From assembly GCA_036395115.1 (NCBI GenBank), contig DASWDU010000012.1, positions 17,281-81,280 of the forward strand: a stretch of 64,000 bases of DNA. Direction: 5' to 3'. Below, piece by piece: positions 23,197-33,098 of the stretch (positions within the stretch are counted from its first letter, which is position 1; every line of letters starts with the position of its first letter). Source of the stretch: Thermoplasmata archaeon (GTDB taxonomy: Archaea > Thermoplasmatota > Thermoplasmata > RBG-16-68-12). The position numbers and the translations under genes were made by a program. A model generated the notes under the pieces. That model ran no database searches, was not told where the DNA came from, and worked only from the letters and a program-made list of their open reading frames with translations.

Positions 23197-26100
23197 TCAG
23201 AACTCCACGCCGAGTTGGTGGGCGAGGGCTCGGAGTTCCTCTTCTTTCTTACGCATCTTCTCTTCGCGGTCGAGGAGTTCCATCGCCTTCTTCTGGATAA
23301 TCTTCACACGGCTCTCGACATCTCTCCTCCAGTCTTCCAACGCGCTGCCGCTCGGGCCGCCCATCTTCTCCATCTCGGCGAGCTTCGCCCGCAGGCGCTC
23401 CACCTCGGCCGTGAGCTTTGACGTCTTCGCGTCGAGTTCCTGGCGATCCGACTGGACGACGCCCTCTTTGCCCTCCAAGATTTCCATCCGCGTATCGAGG
23501 CCTCGTTCGCGCTCCACAATCTTCCCTTCGCGGGCGCGCATTTTCTCCTCTTGGTCCAGCACTTCGAGGGCCTTCTTCTGAAGGAACCGGAGGTTCTTCG
23601 TGACCTCGGCCTGCATTCCGTCCGCTTGGGCGCGGAGCCGCTCCGCCTCTCGCTTGAGCGTCTCTGCCTCGTCTCGCGCGGCGAAGCTGACGCGGCCGTC
23701 CTCCTCGATCTGAGCGCGTTGCGACTCCAGCTCGCCCCGCGTTCGTTCGAGGGACCGCATCGCCTCTCCCAGCTCGGCATCCTTCGCCGAGAGGCTGACC
23801 GTTCGTTTCGAAAGTTCCGCCTCCGCCGCCCGGCCCGCATCCTCTCTCGCCCGGATTTCCCGCTCCTTCTTCGCAAGGTCTTCCATGAGATTGTCGGCCC
23901 GCTGCAGCTCCATGGTGAGAGTCTGCTCCTTCGTCGATAGCTGCGCACCTCTCGCGTCCAAGGCGCTCGCACGCGAGTCGATTTCCCTTTGCCGGGCTGC
24001 GAGCCGGTCCGATAGGCTGGTGACTTGAGCCGATTCCTGATCGAGCGCCGTCTTCCGCACTCGGATCTCCGCGGAGGCCGAGGCCAAATCGTGCTCCGCG
24101 ATCGTCATCTTCGTCTGCCTCGCCTCGAGTTCTTTGACGGCAGCATTGGTTTCCAGTTCCTTCGTTGCGAATTTTTGCGAGGCTTCGTTGACTTGGGCGA
24201 TCCGCGCCTGCAGGTCCCGTTCCGCCTTCTCCGCATCCGCGCGGCGCTTTTCGAGGATGTCTTGCTGCGCGACGAGCTCGTCGGCTTGCCGCTTCGCCGC
24301 CTTCTCGGCCTCCTGAGCGACGAAGATCCGGCGCTGAGCCTCGGCGACGAGCCGCTCCGCTTGCTGGGTCTGTTGGCCCGCTGCGTCCCGAGTCGCCTCG
24401 AGCTGTTTCAGTTCCTCGGCACGCTTGGCGGACCACACGGACCTCTCCGACTCGAAGGTCTGTCGGGCTCGGAGCAGATCGTCCTCACCCGCCCTCAGCT
24501 CCGCGATCCGAGCCTCCGACCGTTGCCAGGCCGCATCCGCCTCGCTCGCTTTCGACGCGGCGGTCTTCGCTTGCGACTCGAGTTTCGATCGCTCGAGATC
24601 GAGCTGGGCCATCGCGGCCCGCGCCGAGCGCTCGCGGCCGTCGATCTCTTCCATCCGCTTCGCCAATTCGGCCGCTCGCGCCTCAGCCGTCGCGTTCATC
24701 TGGCCCTGCTGCATCCTCAGGTCTCTTTGGAGCGTTTCCGATTCCCGCCGCTTCTCCGCGCCCTCCGATTCGAACCGCTTCACCATCTCGTCAAATTGGG
24801 AGGCGCGCTCGTTAATGTCCTGCTCCCGACGACTGGACAAACTCGCTCGTGCGGAGAGTTCGGTCGCCATCGTCTCGGCCTGGCGCTCCTTCGTGTCCAA
24901 GTCCCGGAGGCGGGCTTCCAAGTCCTGCTCCTCCGCTCGTAGGTCCACCTCCCGCGCGGAGAGGGCCCTCTCCCGAGCCGCCATTTCTTTCGCCTTCGCA
25001 CCGAGGGTTTCCTGGAGCATGCTCGAGTCCCGCTCGATCCGCTCGCGCTCGGCCTTGAGATCGGCTTCCTTCGCCGCGAGCGCGTGGCGGGTCGCTTCCG
25101 CCTCGGACCGGACCCGCGCGGCTTCGGCGTCGTAGCGGTCTTTCATATGCATCAGCTCGAGCTGGCGGGCCTCCAGCTGCTGGGTCTCCACCTGGACGTC
25201 GCCCCTCTCTCGCTGAAGTCGCTGCTCCACCTCGCGGAGCGTTTCCTCCGTGGACGCAATCCGAGTGTCCCGCTCGAGGAGGTCGCGGGCTTTCAGCTCC
25301 GCGGCGAGCGCGTTCTTCTGGATCTCGTTTTCCATCTGTTGCAGCCGCTGCGTTCGCGTCGTTTGCTCCTGTTCGAAGTCGGAGCGCCGCAGGCTCAACT
25401 CCCTCTCGAGGGTGTCCAAGGCCTCCGTCCGATCCGTGAGCTCGACCGCGTGGCGGGCCGTTTCTTCGCGCGCCGTGCGCTCGCGAGAGTCGAGTTCGAG
25501 GGTCCGCTGCTCAATTTCACGGAGGACCCCGTCGGCCTTGGCCTGTAGTTCCGAGGCTTGGCGAGTCGCCTCCGCGGTCGCCGTCTCACGACGACTCAGC
25601 TCCTCGTCCGTCTTCGTGGCCCGTTCGGTGGCCGTCCGGACCTTCTCCTCCAGGTCCTTGACGGTATCTTCTCGCTCCTCGACGCGCCGGACCCGATCCG
25701 CCCATGAGGATCGAAGGTCCGACATCTCCTTCTCGAACGTGTCCCCCTGCTCCTTCAGGAGCGCCTGTTGCGACTCGAGCGTCTTCTGCCACGTCCGGAG
25801 CTCCTCCGCGCGCCGGGCTTCTTCGTCCCGCAGGTGCGCGGCTTTCTCATCGAGCTCTCGGGTGAGCGTCGCGAGCTCGGCCTTCCGGACTTCCAGGTCG
25901 GCGCGCGACTTGTCGGTCCTCTCTTCCTCGATTTCAAGGGTTTCCTCCCGGGACGCGAGTTCGGACAGACGCCGGCCGCTCTCCTCCGCCTGGGAACGGA
26001 TCGCTTCCTCCTTCTCCCGGGTCGACTGCTCCCGCGATTCGAGCTCAATCTCCTTGGAGAGAATCGCCTGGTTCCTCTCGATGCGGCTCGTATCGAACGT

Positions 26101-29100
26101 CTCCTTGTCGTGGGCCAGCCGGAGTTGGGCTTCCCCGACGTCCTTCGCCTGGGCGTCGAGATCCACGCGCCTGCGTCGAAGTTCGTCCTCGTACTGAGCG
26201 GTCCGTTGCTGGAAGTCCTTTCGCTCGACGTCGAAGGCGCCGCGCGCCTCCTCGAGGACGACGCGATTCTCCGACAACGCCGTCTCGCGATCTTCGACGG
26301 ATTTCGCCCGCTCCGCGAGTTCCCGGGAGGCCGCATCGGTGATTGCCTTCAGGCTTTGGAGTTCCGACTCCTTCTCCGACACCGCGGCCTCGCGAGCCTC
26401 GAGTTGCGCCTCGACCGGCTGGATCCGCTCTTCTCGGCGGGCGAGGTCGTCCGCCTTCGCGGCCGCTTCCCTCTTGGCCGTCTCGACCTCGACGACTCGT
26501 TCGTCGAGGGTCCGTCGGAGCTCCAGGAGGTCTTTCTGGTCCGCTTCGAACCGCTGGCGGTCCTGCGTGAGTCCCGCCACGTCTCGGACGACGGCCGATT
26601 CCCGACGATCAAGGTCTTGGCGCGATGTCTCGAGGTTTGCCGACATTGCGCTCAATCGAACGGACTCCGCCTTCAACCGGGCATCCTCTTCCCCGACCGC
26701 CGCCTCCTTCTCTCGGAGGGTCGTCTCGGTCTTCGCGGCGCCGTCCTCCCGCGCCGACACGGCGTCGGACCTCGTGGCGACCGCGGCGGCCTGTGCCTGC
26801 GTCTCCGCGGAACGTCGATCCAGGGAGGTGCGCAGCTCTTCGGTCTGCCGCGACAGCTCGTCGACCGCCGTTCGTCCCTCCGCGAGCGTCTGTTCCCGTC
26901 GGATCAGATCTTGTTCTTTCGCCGCCAACGCGCCGGTGTCCGCGTCGATTTTCGTCTGGGCCAGTTGCACTTGGCGGAGCGTCGATTCGATCTCGACCGC
27001 CCGCGCTTCGCTGGCGCTTTGCCGTTCGTCGAGCGTCTGAGCGCGTGACGCGAGTTCCGCGTCCCGGGCCCGCGCTTCCTCGAGGCGCTGCTTCACGGCA
27101 TCCTCGAATTTGTCTTGGATTTGGACGAGCATCTCCCGAGCGAACTCGACCTGTTCCGAGGTCACGGGTCCGTACGCGAGCAGCACGACCGCGAGGGCGT
27201 CCCCGCGGACGGTCTGCCCGTGGTATTTCGTGACTTTGATCGGCTTCTCGACCGCGTCGAGCACGCCGGCCTGAACCGCCTGGTCGTACGTGACCTGGCA
27301 GCCGGGGTCCAGGGTGAATTCCCTGATCATTCGCCCTTTCTCGTCCACGAGGAAGGCCTTGGCGGGCTTCCAGCGCGCGCGCTGCGCAAACATTGCTACC
27401 ACCACGAAGACGCCGATCGGAGGCAGGGCGAGGATGTACGGCGCCTGCCACCATGCGGGGGTGATGTGGAAGGCTACCGACACCTCGCGATTCGCCGCCG
27501 ATGTCCCATCGGAAATTGTGACATTGAACCGCGCGCTCGTCCGGTCGGACGGGAACGCGAGCGTCAGGCGATGCCCGCTCACAGTGACGTACGGGCTGTC
27601 CGTGGTCACGGCAATCGAGGCGAGCGGCGTGTCGACGTCCGCGATATATGGATCGAGATCGAGGACGTAGGTGGTCCCCGCTTCGACGGAGAGTGCCGGG
27701 ACGGCGGCGAGGATCGGTGGGTCGTCCACGGAGCGCACGGCCACGGCGAAGGCGACTTCCGCGAAGCCGCCCGATGGGTCCGTCCCGCGGAGCCGCACCG
27801 CTTCCGATCCGAACCAGTTGGGGTCGGCCCAGAAGTCGAGGGTGCTGTTCGGGTTGACTCGGAAGTGCACGGATCGGTTTCCGAGGACGGTGAAGACGAG
27901 TGGGTCACCGTCGGGATCGTCGATGAACGCGGTCGCGATCGCCCCGAGGCCGTTCGGGGCGGTCGTGTCCTCGTCAAACTGCACTGACGGCGGCGTTGCG
28001 ACGACGCGGGGGGGATACGTGCCCGCCGCCACGATTGTGAGGAGCGTCCACGCCGTATCGATCCCATCGGAGACCCAGAGGGTCACGACGTACGTGCTCG
28101 CCGTCGCGTACGTGATCGTGAGGGACGGGTACGGACCGCCGAGCGCGCTGACGTTCGCGCTGTCGGCATCGGAGACCGTGAGACCGGAGAAAGGCGTGTC
28201 GAGGTCCGTCACGTAGAACGTCAGGTTGAGGCCGTACGGCGTCCCCGTGCGGACGTGAATTGTGGGGATGCCGGCGATCGTCGGAGGATTCGTCCCGATT
28301 CTGCGGCTTCCGACGCCGACCTTTTCAGCGGACCCCTGGAGATTCACGTCGTCAAAGGCCGTCGCGTGGATGGTGACCCCATTGATCGGGCTGCTCGGGG
28401 TCCAGACGTAGGAACCGTCGACCGTCAGGTCGGTCCCAATCACGCGCGAGGTCCCATCGAAATACGTGAAGTCGACGCGGACGACATCCGAGGAAGTCGC
28501 GTAGGTGAGCGTGAGTGTGCCGCTCGTCGCCTGGTTGTCCGTCACGGCGCCGAGCGTGATCGTCGGCGGCGTGTTGTCGACCTCGATCGGGGCGACGACC
28601 GTCGTATTCGAAATCGTCCGGTTGTTGGTTGCGACCGCGCGCAAGCTCCCTCCGACGAAGTTGAGCGGCGTCGTGTCCCACGGGAACGTTCCGTTCGGTG
28701 GCGCGGCCGTCCCGAGTGTCGTCCAGCCGCTCCCGCCGTTGTACTCGAATCGCACCGAGGCGGCGTCCGCGCTGAACGTGTAGGTGATGAGCACGGCGCC
28801 GGTGAGGTGGACCCCGTTCGTCGGCGAGGCGACGGCGACCCACGGGAGGACTCCGCTGACGACGTGGATCTGGGCGACGCCGGTCACCGCGCCCACGGAT
28901 GCGACGACCGTGCCGTTCGCCGGGGGCGGGCTTGCCGTGAAATTGACGTTCGGTCCCGTCGTCACGTTCAGCGAACCGACGCCGCCCGTCACGGCCCACG
29001 AGTATGCCAAGGCTGCGATTGGGTTGTCCCACGCATCGTACCCTTGGGCGGAGAGGTCTCGGCCGTCGAAGGGCAGGATCGTCACATCGTTTGGCGTCAC

Positions 29101-31464
29101 CGAGAGGTGGTCGAGGGGTCCGGGGGAGACGGCGACGAGCCCGCTCAGTCCGGAGGCGCTCCCGAAGCTCGCCCGGATTCGGATCGTCTCCGCCTTCGTG
29201 TACGTCTCGGTGCTGAGGGTCGTGGACCCGCCGGCGGTGATCGCGATCGTCGTGGTTCCCAGGGTGCCGCCGCCAGGGGTGACGCCGTCGGGCAGCCGCG
29301 CGTCGATCGCTACGGTGCCCGTCCACCAGGTCATCGTCGCGTTCCCGGCGTCCTTGGCCGTGATCGTGACCGTGAACGACGCGCCCGCCGTCGCGGTCGA
29401 CGAGGCCGTTACGAAGAAGCGGTCGAGCAGGTGGCGGTATCCGAGCCGCATCTCACTGATCGTCGGCGTGATCGTGGCGTTCGACGTCGACAGCGTCGCG
29501 CGGAAGCGGATCTTTCCGGTGGCGGTCGAGACGGACAGGAGGGACGCCGGTGGGGAGACGCTCGTCCAGCTGCCGCCCGAGTCCGTTGAATAGTCGTACG
29601 CGATCGTCTGGCCGTTCAGCGTGTGGACCACGGCGAAGGAGTCCCACTGGCTCAGGTCGGGCGGGGCGAAATCCTGCGTCGTGAGCGTGCCCGACGCGGG
29701 ATACAGGGACCAGGAGAGGTTGACGTCCCCGATGTTCGGCGTGTGGTCCGGGTACGTCACGGCGAAGGAGAGCCGGAATTCCGCGTACCGAGAGACGCCG
29801 GTCATCGCGGAGCCCGAGGGCGTCGCGTAGGGCGAGGACCAGCCGGTCCAGGTGCCATCGACCGGGCTCGTATTCCCGAGGCGCGTCGAGACCGCCGCGG
29901 TCGCATCGTTGGAAATCTGTACGCGGATGTAGTCGATGTCGATCGTGTGAGCGGTGCCGGAGAGGCCGTCGGCGACGAATAGCGCGAGCCGGACCTCGAG
30001 CGGGTACTCCATCCCCGGGGTGTACGTGTCCAGGGCCGTCCATGTGGACCCGTCCGAACTCGTGGATGCGGCGAAGCTCACCCCGGATCGGACGATCCGG
30101 AACCACGCCGGGATCGGGTTGCCACTCGCGACGTTCGCGCGGATCCCAGACACGGAGTCGGTGGTCGCCTTCGCCTGCCAGTTCACGGTCCCGGCGACGT
30201 TCACCTTCTGGGCCGCATACCAGTTTCGGTTGTTCAGCAGGACCATGAGGCCCGCTTTCTGGCCGCTCACGGTCGGATTGCCGCTGATCTTCGCGATGGC
30301 GGTGAAGTCGCCGACGACCTCATTCGCGAGGACGTTGCCCGTGAACGTCCCCGCGTCCAGGTCGACGCCCGTGCTGGAGACGATGTGCAGGCTCCCCGGC
30401 GTCGTCGTGCCCTCGTCGTACGCGGCGGGCGGGTTGGTCCAGGTCCATTTCGGATTGAGGCTCCCACCGTTGAATTCGTCCGACACGTACGAGCGTTCGG
30501 TGGCGTTCCACGAAATCGACTGCCAAGCGACGAGGGACCCCGGGCCGCCTACCTTCGAGATGTATTCTCCGGTCGCGCCGAGCACCCGGTAACGGATGTC
30601 GAGCTTCGGGCGAAGGGTCGGATCGGCCGCATAGTCAGAGGACCAGAACGTCTTGTCGAGATTTGTTCCGCCGGCCGAACCCAGGAGGATCATGCCGTTG
30701 TTCGGGACGCGGTTGCGGTACCACAGGTCCACGATTTGTGTGACGTTCCAGGTCTTCCATCCGAGGACCGCGTTGAGGCTCTGGACATCGATCGCGCGCG
30801 CGTCGTAGTCCCCGCCGGCGGTGGTCCAAGGCGTCCCTGTGAGCCGGTCGTTCCACGTCGCCTGGCCTTCGTTCCACGTCGGGGTGACGGCGTGGATTTC
30901 GGCCGAAGAAGGATTCGCCGCGGCGGCGGACATGTAGAGGACGAGCTTCGCGTCATCGATGACCGCGCCCGCTGGAATCGAAGCCATGCTGAACTGGAGG
31001 ATCGGCCGGCGGCTCGTAGAACCGCGGGCGTCGTAGACGAGGGTCGTGTCGCCGCCGTGGTTGAGGTTCACGGAGCCTCGGTCCAGGTAGGCGTCGAGGC
31101 CCGCCGCCGGGTCCGGCTGGATTGTGAGGAGCGTGGACGTCCCCGAAGTCGACGAGAGGACGATGTCGCCAGGGTACGTCGTGAAGTCGACATTCGTTGC
31201 ACCGTCGGGGCCAGCGAAATCGGCCGCGGTCGTGCTGTTCCACCACGAGACTTGCGGACGCAAGGTGGCCAGCCCACCGGCTACGCGGACGTTCGATGTC
31301 GTGTAGTCGGCCGGCGTCGAGAAGTTCCACACGACGTCCGATGTGCCGTCGAGATTGTCGGTTGACGTGGGATCGGCGGCCGCCGGGTGGACCGGAAGCA
31401 GCGTGATAGCGAGAGCGCTGACGACGAGGACCAAGGCTATCGTGACCGCGAACGGTCGGCGCAT
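23197..31464 (-). CDS. Giant 2,755-residue single-pass surface protein with a cytoplasmic coiled coil of about 1,300 residues
   Basis: A signal peptide (residues ~1-30) is followed by a DNRLRE-like domain (~115-290; TWNEGQATWNDRL, DLWYRNRVPNNGMILLGS), a DUF1349/concanavalin-like domain (~320-510), and several Ig-like and cadherin-like repeats (FDEDTTAPNG, SVDDPPIL). A transmembrane helix (~1343-1362) follows, then a ~90-residue globular head (FLVDEKGRMIREF...), and then an almost uninterrupted, highly charged heptad coiled coil to the C-terminus. Two copies of a motif (FLQKKALEVLDQEEKMR and IIQKKAMELLDREEKMR) close the tail. The topology is extracellular N, cytoplasmic C. It could tether the S-layer to a cytoplasmic scaffold. 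ATG 31464 has GGAGGG 9 nt upstream and a TATA element at 31529-31538. The function is inferred from architecture only. Confidence 0.85.
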   Translation of the reverse strand: MRRPFAVTIALVLVVSALAITLLPVHPAAADPTSTDNLDGTSDVVWNFSTPADYTTSNVRVAGGLATLRPQVSWWNSTTAADFAGPDGATNVDFTTYPGDIVLSSTSGTSTLLTIQPDPAAGLDAYLDRGSVNLNHGGDTTLVYDARGSTSRRPILQFSMASIPAGAVIDDAKLVLYMSAAAANPSSAEIHAVTPTWNEGQATWNDRLTGTPWTTAGGDYDARAIDVQSLNAVLGWKTWNVTQIVDLWYRNRVPNNGMILLGSAGGTNLDKTFWSSDYAADPTLRPKLDIRYRVLGATGEYISKVGGPGSLVAWQSISWNATERSYVSDEFNGGSLNPKWTWTNPPAAYDEGTTTPGSLHIVSSTGVDLDAGTFTGNVLANEVVGDFTAIAKISGNPTVSGQKAGLMVLLNNRNWYAAQKVNVAGTVNWQAKATTDSVSGIRANVASGNPIPAWFRIVRSGVSFAASTSSDGSTWTALDTYTPGMEYPLEVRLALFVADGLSGTAHTIDIDYIRVQISNDATAAVSTRLGNTSPVDGTWTGWSSPYATPSGSAMTGVSRYAEFRLSFAVTYPDHTPNIGDVNLSWSLYPASGTLTTQDFAPPDLSQWDSFAVVHTLNGQTIAYDYSTDSGGSWTSVSPPASLLSVSTATGKIRFRATLSTSNATITPTISEMRLGYRHLLDRFFVTASSTATAGASFTVTITAKDAGNATMTWWTGTVAIDARLPDGVTPGGGTLGTTTIAITAGGSTTLSTETYTKAETIRIRASFGSASGLSGLVAVSPGPLDHLSVTPNDVTILPFDGRDLSAQGYDAWDNPIAALAYSWAVTGGVGSLNVTTGPNVNFTASPPPANGTVVASVGAVTGVAQIHVVSGVLPWVAVASPTNGVHLTGAVLITYTFSADAASVRFEYNGGSGWTTLGTAAPPNGTFPWDTTPLNFVGGSLRAVATNNRTISNTTVVAPIEVDNTPPTITLGAVTDNQATSGTLTLTYATSSDVVRVDFTYFDGTSRVIGTDLTVDGSYVWTPSSPINGVTIHATAFDDVNLQGSAEKVGVGSRRIGTNPPTIAGIPTIHVRTGTPYGLNLTFYVTDLDTPFSGLTVSDADSANVSALGGPYPSLTITYATASTYVVTLWVSDGIDTAWTLLTIVAAGTYPPRVVATPPSVQFDEDTTAPNGLGAIATAFIDDPDGDPLVFTVLGNRSVHFRVNPNSTLDFWADPNWFGSEAVRLRGTDPSGGFAEVAFAVAVRSVDDPPILAAVPALSVEAGTTYVLDLDPYIADVDTPLASIAVTTDSPYVTVSGHRLTLAFPSDRTSARFNVTISDGTSAANREVSVAFHITPAWWQAPYILALPPIGVFVVVAMFAQRARWKPAKAFLVDEKGRMIREFTLDPGCQVTYDQAVQAGVLDAVEKPIKVTKYHGQTVRGDALAVVLLAYGPVTSEQVEFAREMLVQIQDKFEDAVKQRLEEARARDAELASRAQTLDERQSASEARAVEIESTLRQVQLAQTKIDADTGALAAKEQDLIRREQTLAEGRTAVDELSRQTEELRTSLDRRSAETQAQAAAVATRSDAVSAREDGAAKTETTLREKEAAVGEEDARLKAESVRLSAMSANLETSRQDLDRRESAVVRDVAGLTQDRQRFEADQKDLLELRRTLDERVVEVETAKREAAAKADDLARREERIQPVEAQLEAREAAVSEKESELQSLKAITDAASRELAERAKSVEDRETALSENRVVLEEARGAFDVERKDFQQRTAQYEDELRRRRVDLDAQAKDVGEAQLRLAHDKETFDTSRIERNQAILSKEIELESREQSTREKEEAIRSQAEESGRRLSELASREETLEIEEERTDKSRADLEVRKAELATLTRELDEKAAHLRDEEARRAEELRTWQKTLESQQALLKEQGDTFEKEMSDLRSSWADRVRRVEEREDTVKDLEEKVRTATERATKTDEELSRRETATAEATRQASELQAKADGVLREIEQRTLELDSRERTAREETARHAVELTDRTEALDTLERELSLRRSDFEQEQTTRTQRLQQMENEIQKNALAAELKARDLLERDTRIASTEETLREVEQRLQRERGDVQVETQQLEARQLELMHMKDRYDAEAARVRSEAEATRHALAAKEADLKAERERIERDSSMLQETLGAKAKEMAARERALSAREVDLRAEEQDLEARLRDLDTKERQAETMATELSARASLSSRREQDINERASQFDEMVKRFESEGAEKRRESETLQRDLRMQQGQMNATAEARAAELAKRMEEIDGRERSARAAMAQLDLERSKLESQAKTAASKASEADAAWQRSEARIAELRAGEDDLLRARQTFESERSVWSAKRAEELKQLEATRDAAGQQTQQAERLVAEAQRRIFVAQEAEKAAKRQADELVAQQDILEKRRADAEKAERDLQARIAQVNEASQKFATKELETNAAVKELEARQTKMTIAEHDLASASAEIRVRKTALDQESAQVTSLSDRLAARQREIDSRASALDARGAQLSTKEQTLTMELQRADNLMEDLAKKEREIRAREDAGRAAEAELSKRTVSLSAKDAELGEAMRSLERTRGELESQRAQIEEDGRVSFAARDEAETLKREAERLRAQADGMQAEVTKNLRFLQKKALEVLDQEEKMRAREGKIVERERGLDTRMEILEGKEGVVQSDRQELDAKTSKLTAEVERLRAKLAEMEKMGGPSGSALEDWRRDVESRVKIIQKKAMELLDREEKMRKKEEELRALAHQLGVEF

Positions 31465-31528
31465 TGCGGATACCCTCCGGTGAAGGCGAGGCCCTCCACC
31501 GAAAAACAGGATTCCAGGCCCGGGTGAC

Positions 31529-31538
31529 CTATATAAGA
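31529..31538 (-). promoter_or_regulatory. TATA-like box of the giant surface/coiled-coil gene
   Basis: Reads TCTTATATAG on the minus strand, about 68 bp before ATG 31464. It leaves a leader of about 40 nt that contains the GGAGGG ribosome binding site. Confidence 0.55.
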
Positions 31539-31581
31539 GCCGTTCGGTGGTTATCCGACCTGATTACATGGAGGGGAAGAG

Positions 31582-32982
31582 CTACTTCGCCGGCACGTGC
31601 TCGGAGATTCGAGACTCCGCCGCCTCGAGGTCGGCGGCCCGCTTCCGGAGCTTCGCTTCGCGGTCGAGCAGCTCGAGCGCTTTCTGTTGGATGATCTTCA
31701 CTCGCCGTTCGATGTCCTTCCTAACCTCGTCCGCATCCGCACGGACCTCGGCGGGCTGAGGCCCTGCCTGGGCGAGGAGCGCCTTCGATCGCTCGAGATC
31801 CTGCTCGAGGGCAGCGAGGCTTTCCCCGCGGCGGTCGAGGTCCTGCTCGCGTTCGTCGACACGACCTTCGCGATCCCGGACGCGCTCTTCACGGTCGAGC
31901 AACTCGATCGCCCTCCGCTGGAGGAACTTCCTCTCCCGAGCGAGTTCCGCCGCATCCCCGTTGACCGCCTTCCGCGCATCGTCGGAAGGTTCTCCGGGGG
32001 GTCGGTGCGAAGCGACGATGCGCTCTTTCGCCATCGCCGCAAACCGCTGGCTCAGCTCGGCGACCCGTGTCTCGATCTCCCGCCGCGTTTTCTCTTCTTC
32101 CGCGGCGTGTGCGGCGGCTTCGCCCCGCTCCCTCCCGAGCGTCGCGATGGCTTCCTGGACTTCCTTCCCGAGCCTCTCGTTTTCGGCGATCGCGTCGCGG
32201 TACTTCGTCTCGAGGTCGGCCTTCGCCGACTGCAACGCGTTCCGCTCCTCCTCGAGTCGTGCGTCGTCCGTGGCACTCGACTGGGCCTTCGCAGAGGCGG
32301 CCCGATTCGCCGCCGCGATCGTCTCGGCCGTCTCGAGCGTCTTCAACGCCCGCGAGACGCCTTTCGTGACGCCGTCCTGCATCCCGGCGGAATAGTCGGC
32401 GACCGCGGCGAGTCGCGCCTTCTGCCGGTTCAGTTCCTCTTGGCGTCCCCGGAGGTTCGCCGCTTCGGCCTTCAGCTTGACTTCGAGTTCCGCGAGCAGT
32501 CGTTCGCGTCCGGCGAGTCGGGACTCGCGTTCGCCGAGCGCCTTGTCCGCTTCCGGTCGCGCCTCCGCGGCCCTCGGGGCGACCGTCCGGGCCGCGCGTT
32601 GCGAGAGGTGGGAGTCGGCGGCCGTTAGCAGAAGCCCGGTCCAGTCGAAGTCTTCCGGCCCAAGATGGCCGCGGGACAGGAGGACAAACACGAACTTGCC
32701 GCTTTGGAAGGCGGTGAACACGTACTCCCCGACGAACAGCGAGTCGCGATCTCCGATCCCTTCGTTCGGAAGGACTTTCAGGAAATCGTTGAAGTCTACG
32801 GGACAATCCGCGTCCAGCACGTACTCGCCCGCCATCTCTCCGCGCTCGTCGAGGACGTAGATTTTCTTCAACTGCGCCCGGGCCACTTTCTTCATTGGCG
32901 CGGCCATCAGGACGGAGAGAAGCGCCGGGCTGAGTCCTCGTGTCAGGATGCCGGAGAGCACGGTTTCAATCGCCCCGAGCAT
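31582..32982 (-). CDS. Coiled-coil protein sharing head and tail motifs with the giant protein
   Basis: 466 residues. A hydrophobic N-terminus (~1-28) may be a membrane anchor. The head domain (IYVLDERGEMAGEYVLDADC..., ~40-130) aligns with the cytoplasmic head of the 2,755-residue neighbour. A heptad coiled coil follows from ~135. The tail carries the same repeated motif twice: FLQRRAIELLDREERVR and IIQQKALELLDREAKLR. The shared ends suggest co-assembly or competition for the same partner. Its leader contains a perfect 10-bp hairpin (32999-33022). It is transcribed toward the giant gene, with 117 bp between them holding the giant's promoter. Confidence 0.8.
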   Translation of the reverse strand: MLGAIETVLSGILTRGLSPALLSVLMAAPMKKVARAQLKKIYVLDERGEMAGEYVLDADCPVDFNDFLKVLPNEGIGDRDSLFVGEYVFTAFQSGKFVFVLLSRGHLGPEDFDWTGLLLTAADSHLSQRAARTVAPRAAEARPEADKALGERESRLAGRERLLAELEVKLKAEAANLRGRQEELNRQKARLAAVADYSAGMQDGVTKGVSRALKTLETAETIAAANRAASAKAQSSATDDARLEEERNALQSAKADLETKYRDAIAENERLGKEVQEAIATLGRERGEAAAHAAEEEKTRREIETRVAELSQRFAAMAKERIVASHRPPGEPSDDARKAVNGDAAELARERKFLQRRAIELLDREERVRDREGRVDEREQDLDRRGESLAALEQDLERSKALLAQAGPQPAEVRADADEVRKDIERRVKIIQQKALELLDREAKLRKRAADLEAAESRISEHVPAK

Positions 32983-32998
32983 TCGTGGGCCGCCCCGT

Positions 32999-33022
32999 AT
33001 CGCGAGGGCGTTCCCTCGCGAT
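32999..33022 (-). promoter_or_regulatory. Perfect hairpin in the 5' leader of the 466-residue coiled-coil gene
   Basis: Arms ATCGCGAGGG (32999-33008) and CCCTCGCGAT (33013-33022) pair over all 10 bp around a 4-nt loop. The element lies 16 nt upstream of the ATG and downstream of a TATA-like element near 33052-33060, so it should be in the mRNA leader. It could modulate ribosome access or mRNA stability. Confidence 0.5.
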
Positions 33023-33098
33023 CCACCGATGAAGAAATCGAGCAGGGCTGAATCCTATTAAGGGAAGGGATTTGGTTATCGGGAGTGAGAAGCTGCAA

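Noticed and set aside
23197..27100. Possible separate SMC- or myosin-like genes in the coiled-coil region
   Set aside because: The frame is continuous with the extracellular domains and has no internal start or ATPase heads; it is one protein.
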